The translations under genes were made by a program, and so were the position numbers. 64,000 nt of DNA from NCBI RefSeq assembly GCF_914767665.1, contig NC_059504.1, positions 5,582,501 through 5,646,500 on the forward strand, read 5' to 3'. Position 1 is the first letter of the stretch. The number at the start of each line of letters is the position of its first letter. This stretch comes from Harmonia axyridis (Eukaryota; Arthropoda; Insecta; Coleoptera; Coccinellidae). The notes under the pieces are model-generated. The model did no database searches. It was not told the DNA's origin and saw only the letters and a program-made list of their open reading frames with translations. Positions 56,989-64,000 of this stretch are shown here, in pieces.

Positions 56989-59900
56989 ATGAAGATCATA
57001 GTGGTTGTAGCTCTTTTGGCACATGTGGCCCTATCAGCCAAATTGCGTAAGTTTTTAAATATCCTTTTATTTAAGTTTTTCAATGTTCAGATTATTTCAA
57101 ATCGGATTTATTTGGACTCAACATTAAGTTAAAACAGGATGAAGTTTTTGATAGAAAATCATTGTTTTTTTTATGAAAGTTTTGTGTATACTTCGAGATT
57201 TCATAAAAGAATGTTATACATACTGTAAATGAACTCGAATATATCCAAATTAATTTTATTGAAAATATTCATTACAGAAAGAGATATTTTCGTTTTTAGG
57301 AATTATTTACTTTCCATGACACTATTATATTTCGTATTTGATGTATTTTAGAATTTTAAGCAGAAATTTATTTCAAAAGATTAGATTAGACTTAATTATA
57401 AATAGTTTTGAATGAATTTCTATTCTGTTAGGCCGGCCGGCCTGTAAACAGGACTTCAGGCTATGTTCAAATCTCGATTGTAGTTATGGACGTTTGAAGT
57501 TTGAATCCTCTAATAACCTCAAACCTAAGAATCCAATCGACAAAAACTGCATCAAGGCCATCAAGCTTAATGCAAATTATTTGTGTTTTAGAACCATACA
57601 AAATTCAAGTAATATATCGCAAAAACTCAAGTTTCCCTCACAAATATGTCGAATAGGTTGAAATTTTGTTTCTCTTGTAGACCTTCATTCTCATAATATA
57701 GCATTTTAACACTGGCCTGTATTTTCATCTTCAGATGCCTTGTTTATGTAAAGAAGAATGAGAGTAATATTGTTAAACTGTCAAGCTTTCATTCGCACAA
57801 CACGAGAAATGAAGAAAGATTGTATATGCCCAAACATAGAACTTCCAAATTTGAAATGTCACCTAAATATCAGTGTATACAAATATTAAATTATCTCCCT
57901 TTAGTGAATTAATATTAATTCACTAAATTCCATATTAAGGTTCAAAAAAATAGTTAAGGCTCTACTTGTACATAAGTGTTTCTACAGTGGGAATGAATAT
58001 TAAGAAAAAGAACTAATATATAGATTATATTATATAAAGAAATTAGTTTAAAAAAAATATATTTCAAGCTATCATTCAAAATTTAAATCAATTATTTGGA
58101 GTATAACGATAGATATTTTGCAATATTGATTTCTTATTGAGAAGTAGAACAATGCATAGATGCACGTATCGAACAAATTTCATTATCTGAATTACACAGT
58201 TTTTTCCATTTACTTGAGTTTTATTTTATATAACTCTACCACTGTTGGATAACTGAAGAATCTGATTTTGATGAAATTTATTATTGTACTATCGACTTTT
58301 CTCATAATTGAGTATTTGAAAAAATAATGCAAAAATAAGTATTTCGAAAAACTTTTTTTTTGAATGATTGATTGTAAATATTGAAATCTCTTTTGATAAA
58401 TATTTGGGTGATAGCTAGAGAAAAATTTTTGAACATTATTCTTGGTCTTTCATATGCCTATTGGATACAATTGTAAAAGTGTTAATGAAAAAAATCATTT
58501 GTGACCATACCTGGGTAAAAATTTCGAAAAAGTGGAGATGTAAAACTCAATTTCTCAAGTTATGGAAAATACAGGATATGTGTTGAATAGTCAACAAATC
58601 ATGACATGATGTATTCTCCATATGAATTATATACTTTCTATAAAATGAATCAAATTACGCCAATTCCGCAAATGTGGATATCCTCAATTTTCACAATTTG
58701 ACATCTATTAAGCTTTCGTAAGAATTGCAGTGTCCCACTGCCTTTGATGGGGAGACACTGTCATTAACTATGAAAATCAATCCCATGCAACAGACATGTA
58801 ATTATTTCAAGTATTACTCAATAAGTAGACGTAAAAATTAACTTTCCCTATAAGTGTTGTTATTATGCAATGATTGTAACGCTTTCATCAGATTGGAGCA
58901 AAAACAATGAAGATTTTATTTGATTTAGTTTGGGGTTACTGACTGAATAATAAATACTGAACTACTTGTAACATGTAACAATTATTGAGACCGAATGTTA
59001 CTTTTTATTGAACTTTGCCTTTTTGAGCTCTATTTTCCCTGAGGCTTGCTATGATTATCGAATTTTGGGCCGGGAATGGTCTCAAACGATAAGGCTAGAT
59101 TCAGTGATAACGAATCCGTACTCAAATTCAATTATGTCCAGCCTGGGTGATTTTTCAAAGATGAACGAAAGGATCTCGAAGATTGAAAGTTGCAACGTAG
59201 ATCTGTGATTCGTTAGTACTTAGTATTTATTTTTTTTTCCAATATTTTCCTATATCTGATTCTCAGAACAACCTCAAAATTTGCAAGGAGCTTCAAATTG
59301 GTATTTCATATCAACACTAAAAATTTCAGGGTTATCGGTTTATGATCACAGAAATTTTTCCCACTAAACCTACAGTTTTGAACTTTTGAAAAGGAACAGT
59401 GAGTCGAAATTTATCGTTGGAGAGCATTGGTTGCTCAAAATTCGAAATTTGACAAAATGTTTTTTTTTGCAGAAATCTGAGATCTCGAAAACGGTACATT
59501 TTATGAAAAAATTCAAGAGAACATTTTCTCAAAGAAACGGTTGATATCAGAAATGAAATAATTTTCTCGAAAAAAAGACAGTGATGTATATTTTCAATGG
59601 GGAAAGGATCATCGCACCCTTATATTTACGCCAATGGAATTTTTCGGCAGGAGACACTTACCTAATTCGAAAAATCACATTATCTTGACATCAGTACGTA
59701 AAAATTAAAACAAAAACTTCAATAATACTCGAGTGATAAGTAAAAAACTGATTTTTTTTTCAAATTTCAACACCCTGTATCTCGAAAACGGAGCTTGTGA
59801 GGATATATGTTTATATGAAATTTTTCATGAAAAAAGTTGTTCTATTTAACGCCAAAGTTAATGAACTAAAATCTGGACCACCCTTTATATTTAATATTTA

Positions 59901-62456
59901 ATATTTTATTCTTAATATTTATCAGCTCAAACTTTAATCAGTTCCTTAATTATTTCAGCATTCAGACTTGAAGCCTTCAGTTGCAGTCGAGAGGATCCAA
60001 ACATAAACAGTTGCTTGCAGAATGCACTCGAGAAAGCTCGACCTTACGTCATCGAAGGAATCAAGGAGCTCAACATTCCACCAATCGATCCATTCGTCCT
60101 TCCTTATGCATCAGTAAACAGGACAATCAACGAACTAGTCAGTATCAACTCTGTTCTGAAAAACGTGAGGACTCTTGGATTGGGAAATTATGTTGTCGAT
60201 AACATCAAGTGAGTTAAGGACCTTTTTTACAACTAGCGTAATGAAATGTAATTGAGTTAAATGGTAGCATTTACAGATAGCTCCCAACCGTCGACTGACG
60301 AGAAAACTCAAATCATAAATTTTCCCAAAAGTTTTGGCACAAATTTCAACTTTATACGAAATTTCGAATATTCGAACTGCTGAGCCTTTTTTGGAAAGGG
60401 CAGTAATGTAATGATTTGTCATTTTAGTGACAATCCAGTTCATGAAATCTATTGCATTGTAATATTGCGCTTAAAAATTGGAGCTTAGAAAAAATGTTCA
60501 TAATTTAGTTGGTCAGACTTTTTGTCAGAAAGCGGGGCTATATATCGAGCAATATCAAAATAAAATTAGAAGAGAAAACTCTCTGTCGACTCCAAAATGT
60601 TTTATTGACTGGCTACATGTTTCGATCCCCGAGAGATCATATTCAGGCCCAACCAATTGAAAAGAATAGAGAGTTTTTTCCTCCCCTTTTACTTATTCTC
60701 CAATAAGAGATGATGGATTACGTTTCAATAGCAAAATAACTTTTGTTTCTGTCTGAAAACGCTTATCGCACCATATTATGAGTTTTGCTGCAATTATAAC
60801 AGTTATATTAAGATCACCTGGAGCAACAGTCTGACTTTGCTTCATTCGAATTGAATGAACAGATCCAAAATAAAATTCAATTTAACTATTATATTTCTTG
60901 AATTTGCTAGATTTTTTTCAGCATATTTTTACTGTGTCTAGAAAGTATTGAAATAAGCTTGTTGTTTTCAGTATTGACCTCCCAAATCACAGTTTGGAAC
61001 TCAGGTATACTCTTCCATGGGCATATCTTGAGATGGAATATGATGTCAGTGGACAATTGCTTCAAATACCATTACAGAGTAAAGGACTCTTCAAAGGAAA
61101 CTTCAGTAAGTATTTTGTGGCTTGAAAGATAAATGTAGTATTTGTAGCAATCAACCAATTCAACATTATCAAATTGACCATGTTTAATATCATCTAGAAG
61201 GTTATATCAGTTGAAACCTATTGAAATGTGGTGTAATTACAAGAATTTTTCAGGTCAATGACAAATACACATTTTTTCTTTAGAGCAAAAAATTTAAATA
61301 ATTATCAAGTATCGGCAAAAAGTTTTTGTGGTATTCCACTCCACCATTGAAAGGTGAGCGCTAGTTCAAATTCGTACAAAATTGATTTTGACTTTCCTTC
61401 ATCAGTAAATCGGACAATTGGGCAGAATGATAGCTATTCCTCTAGAAGTCTAGAACAACTGCACCAAAAAGCAATTGTTATGTGTTCCTTGTTCCTTTAT
61501 GAATTATATTCATTTTAAGTGTCTGTATAAAGTTATTTCCCTTTAGAAGAGCTTTCGCCTACTTTTTGATAATTTTTTGTCCTCTTATGGAGAATGAAGT
61601 TATGGATATCTTCCATCTTTTGGTCATTTCACTCACATCAAAAAACTAATCTCACAAACAGCATAATGAAAATTGAGAGATACCGATGATCTTTTGAATA
61701 GTGTAATATATTTCTGCTACAAATGTTGAAACGCTAACCCAATCATCTTCGGTACCAGAACCGTAATCTAATATTGATAACATAACATTACCAATTTTTT
61801 CAAATGGTATTGACTGATCAGAATATTTTCTGAAATAAAAGATGTCGAACAGAATACTGTCAGAATACCATATATCTATTTGGTATCATTTTGATGATCA
61901 AACTGAAAGTGATTTTATTCCAGCTGATACCCAAATGGTGGTCAAGTCCAACATTGAAAGTTACGAACGTGATGGTGAAACCTTCTACAGAATTCACAAA
62001 ATGACAGTAAAGGGACAAGTTGGTGATGGTTGGGTCAAAATGACTGCCAAGAATCCTGAATTACAATTTGGAGGTGAGGAAAATATCCTTGTATTCTTTA
62101 ATTCAACTTTATTCAAACTTTAAACTGAAAATTTCTTCTCATACCATCATATGGTATTTTCATTGAAGAGGCTCTTTGAAAGGCCATAAGATTACTTATA
62201 TAAATCCCTTTTTATTTGAAATATCATCCCTATAAAAGATTAGGCAAATATACAAAACTTGAACCTCGTACTGAATGCACATTGTTAATTTATGATAAAA
62301 TTTTCAGCTGATCTTATTGCCAATGCCTTCAATGCCAATCCAAGAGCAATTCTGGATGCAGTGAACCCAATCTTCGTTGAGTTCTCCGCAGACCTTTTCA
62401 AAGCAGTGGGAAACCAAGTGTTAGCAAGAGTACCTGCCAGTAAAATCTTAAACTGA
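56989..62456 (+). CDS. Takeout/JHBP-like secreted protein, gene G (divergent)
   Basis: Five exons: 56989..57046, 59959..60208, 60972..61105, 61924..62073, 62308..62456, giving 246 residues. Signal peptide MKIIVVVALLAHVALSAK. Exon 2 has FSCSREDPNINSC (Cys-x9-Cys), ARPYVIEGIKELNIPPIDPF and a longer loop (ASVNRTINELVSINS), making it 9 nt longer than in B or F. Exon 3 has EMEYDVSGQLLQIPLQSKG; exon 4 YERDGETFYRIHKMTVKGQV; exon 5 LIANAFNANPRAILDAVNPI, ending RVPASKILN without the usual acidic-aromatic end seen in E and F. It is the most divergent intact member, but exon phases are identical. AATAAA at 62621. Ligand unknown. Confidence 0.92.
57901..57926. repeat. 26-bp perfect palindrome
   Basis: TTAGTGAATTAAT followed directly by its reverse complement, with no loop, in intron 1 of gene G. 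Confidence 0.9.
59545..59887. repeat. Dispersed repeat X, copy 2
   Basis: Matches 9372-9653 in order and orientation (GGAAAGGATCATCGCACC, GGCAGGAGACACTTACCTAA, TCTGGACCACCCT). It has about 60 bp more in the middle, including AACACCCTGTATCTCGAAAA. It ends about 70 bp before exon 2 of gene G. Confidence 0.7.
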
Positions 62457-62620
62457 GGATTTGTAGCGAATACCTTAACTTTGTTACATAGCACGGCCAC
62501 ATTGTGTTGATTACTTGTAGAGTCACAATTATTTTATCGAATTGTATTCAGATTGTTAGTTTATATACTATAGTCTGAGTATTATATAATTTTCACTTGT
62601 GGAAATTGTAGAATTGTAAG

Positions 62621-62626
62621 AATAAA
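62621..62626 (+). terminator. Polyadenylation signal of gene G
   Basis: AATAAA 165 bp after the stop codon, the first canonical signal downstream. Confidence 0.55.
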
Positions 62627-62639
62627 TTTTTATTCGATT

Positions 62640-63254
62640 TTTAGTACATTATGATTTTTATTTGAAAGTGCAACTATTAATCCATTAGCTAAATATTTAG
62701 TGAATTGCATTCGTTATTTCTTTATGATTTTGTGATAATTCTTCTTGCATTGTGTTTCTTACCGGGATCACTGATGGAATCATCAATTTTCAGTAATCCC
62801 TGCCAAATACACCTCTCCATAGGGGAGCATTGTGTTTTCGAGAATCCCTGATATGCTCCACCCACGGCGTCATCTGTCGGGCAAGCAAAGAGTTACTTCA
62901 TTATCATTAATAGTAAAGTTTTGTGATTATTAAGGAAACAATGTTAGCGAGTTTTATCAGAAATCTAAATGAGGGCTGACCAGGCTGAATTTTTCTTTTC
63001 TGAATGGATATGAAATATTAAATATGTCAAGTGAGGAACTGCAAAACCACAGAGAATACCTGGAAAAAAATATGAGCAAGATTTGATCTCGGTTAAATTC
63101 GCAGAGAACTCGTTTTTGAAGAGCAGGCTTTACTTTTATTATCTGTAAAGAATGTTAACCCTTTGAATATTTTTTGTAAAGAATTCATGATTTGAATGAT
63201 GCGTTTCCCAATATTTGTATTGCATTGCAAATTTGCTCTAGGCTCCCTAATAAA
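62640..63254. other. Intergenic DNA downstream of gene G
   Basis: Includes a slightly more GC-rich stretch (62755-62890) that looks unlike its surroundings, but I identify no gene or terminal repeat in it. Confidence 0.35.
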
Positions 63255-64000
63255 GGGTGTTTTTTTAGAGCTATAGAACTTTAAATTGCAATAAAACAAC
63301 GAGGGATTATTCGATTGACATGAATTTTATTTATCCGCAAGATAATCTTGTGGCATTACATTTTAAATAAGATTTCTGGCATATGACCGCCACGGCTGGC
63401 TCGGATGTAGTCCAATCTGGACGTCCAATTTTCGATGACTTTTTCCAACATTTGTGGCCGTAAATCGGCAATAACACGGCGAATGTTGTCTTTCAAATGT
63501 TCAAGGGTTTGTGGCTTATCCGCATAGACCAATGATTTTACATAGCCCCACAGAAAGTAGTCTAGCGGTGTTAAATCACAAGATCTTGGAGGCGAATTCA
63601 CAGGTAAAATACGTTAAATTAGGCGGTCACCAAACGTGTCTTTCAATAAATCGATTGTAGCACGAGCTGTGTGACATGTTGCGCCGTCGTGTTGGAACCA
63701 CAGCTCCTGGACATCATGGTTGTTCAATTCAGGAATGAAAAAGTTAGTAATCATGGCTCTATACCGATCACCATTGACTGTAACGTTCTGGCCATCATCG
63801 TTTTTGAAGAAGAAGGGACCAATGACTCCACCAGCCCATAAAGCGCACCAAACAGTCAGTTTTTCTGGATCTAACGGTGTTTCGCCATACACTTGAGGAT
63901 AAGCTTCACTCCAAATGCGGCATTTTTATTTGTTGAAGTAGCCATTCAACCAGAAGTGCGCTTCATCGATAAACAAAATAAAATGGACGTAGTGCGCGAT
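63255..64000 (-). mobile_element. Internally deleted mariner, family M, copy 3 (runs off the window)
   Basis: Minus strand, starting with the terminal repeat GGGTGTTTTTTTAGAGC. Reading from 64000 down: RALRP joins FIDEAHFW at the same kind of deletion junction as copies 1 and 2, then KLTVWCALWAGGVIGPFFFK, LWFQHDGATCHTARATIDLL, a stop after GDRLI, and SCDLTPLDYFLWGYVKSLVY, ending MPEILFKM. About 180 bp of the N-terminal end lies outside the window. Confidence 0.87.

Noticed and set aside
60590..60660. Segment like a dispersed insect repeat (GGCTACATGTTTCGATCCCC) in gene G intron 2.
   Set aside because: Only a vague resemblance to repeat tails I know; no second copy in this window and no termini.
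62308..62456. Suspected frameshift near the end of gene G.
   Set aside because: Recounting the A run gives 149 nt and a total of 741 nt, an intact frame ending in TGA.

Overview
The window is AT-rich eukaryotic DNA with spliced genes (GT..AG introns, cleavable signal peptides, AATAAA sites) packed with mariner, Tc1, hAT, P-like and Harbinger-like transposon debris. Together with a run of takeout/JHBP-type genes this points to an insect; a beetle is plausible, but the sequence alone does not prove the order.

The backbone is a cluster of seven genes for secreted takeout / haemolymph juvenile-hormone-binding-protein-like (JHBP, TULIP-fold) proteins: A (minus, 3474-7593, C-terminal exon missing), B (plus, 10383-18184), C (plus, 23118-30951), D (plus, 32273-34112), E (minus, 34719-38607), F (plus, 46274-52491) and G (plus, 56989-62456). 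I joined every exon by hand; B to G give uninterrupted frames of 241-256 residues. All seven share a short signal-peptide exon ending in phase 1, an invariant Cys-x9-Cys near the mature N-terminus, and introns at homologous sites. A and D have an extra intron in the N-terminal exon, A lacks an internal intron, and F has lost the last one. Degenerate coding sequence at 2922-3046 resembles a takeout last exon on the opposite strand to gene A.

One gene of another kind lies inside the cluster: a two-exon MADF-BESS DNA-binding protein (20018-22015). Two direct copies of a degenerate Harbinger (HARBI1-like) transposase fragment flank it, so it may be the DNA-binding ORF of a PIF/Harbinger element, or a gene domesticated from one.

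Introns and intergenic DNA are full of mobile elements: mariner remnants at 1371-2170, 8385-9090, 18930-19150, 26850-27782, 28771-29790, 33178-33637 and 49380-49460; three copies of one internally deleted mariner (43367, 55045, 63255); Tc1 elements (20398-21135, 48065-49225); two P-element-like elements carrying the start of a THAP domain (5464-6073, 10791-11376); a 2.3-kb element with ~790-bp inverted repeats around a broken transposase (11419-13745); a hAT remnant with a nested hAT-type MITE (14567-15535); a LINE fragment (17440-17700); and several foldback elements and MITEs. The intron-1 expansions of B, C, E and F are largely made of these insertions. I saw no tRNA, rRNA or CRISPR array. 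Coordinates of complete exons were checked by reading-frame arithmetic; transposon edges are approximate unless a target-site duplication is given.
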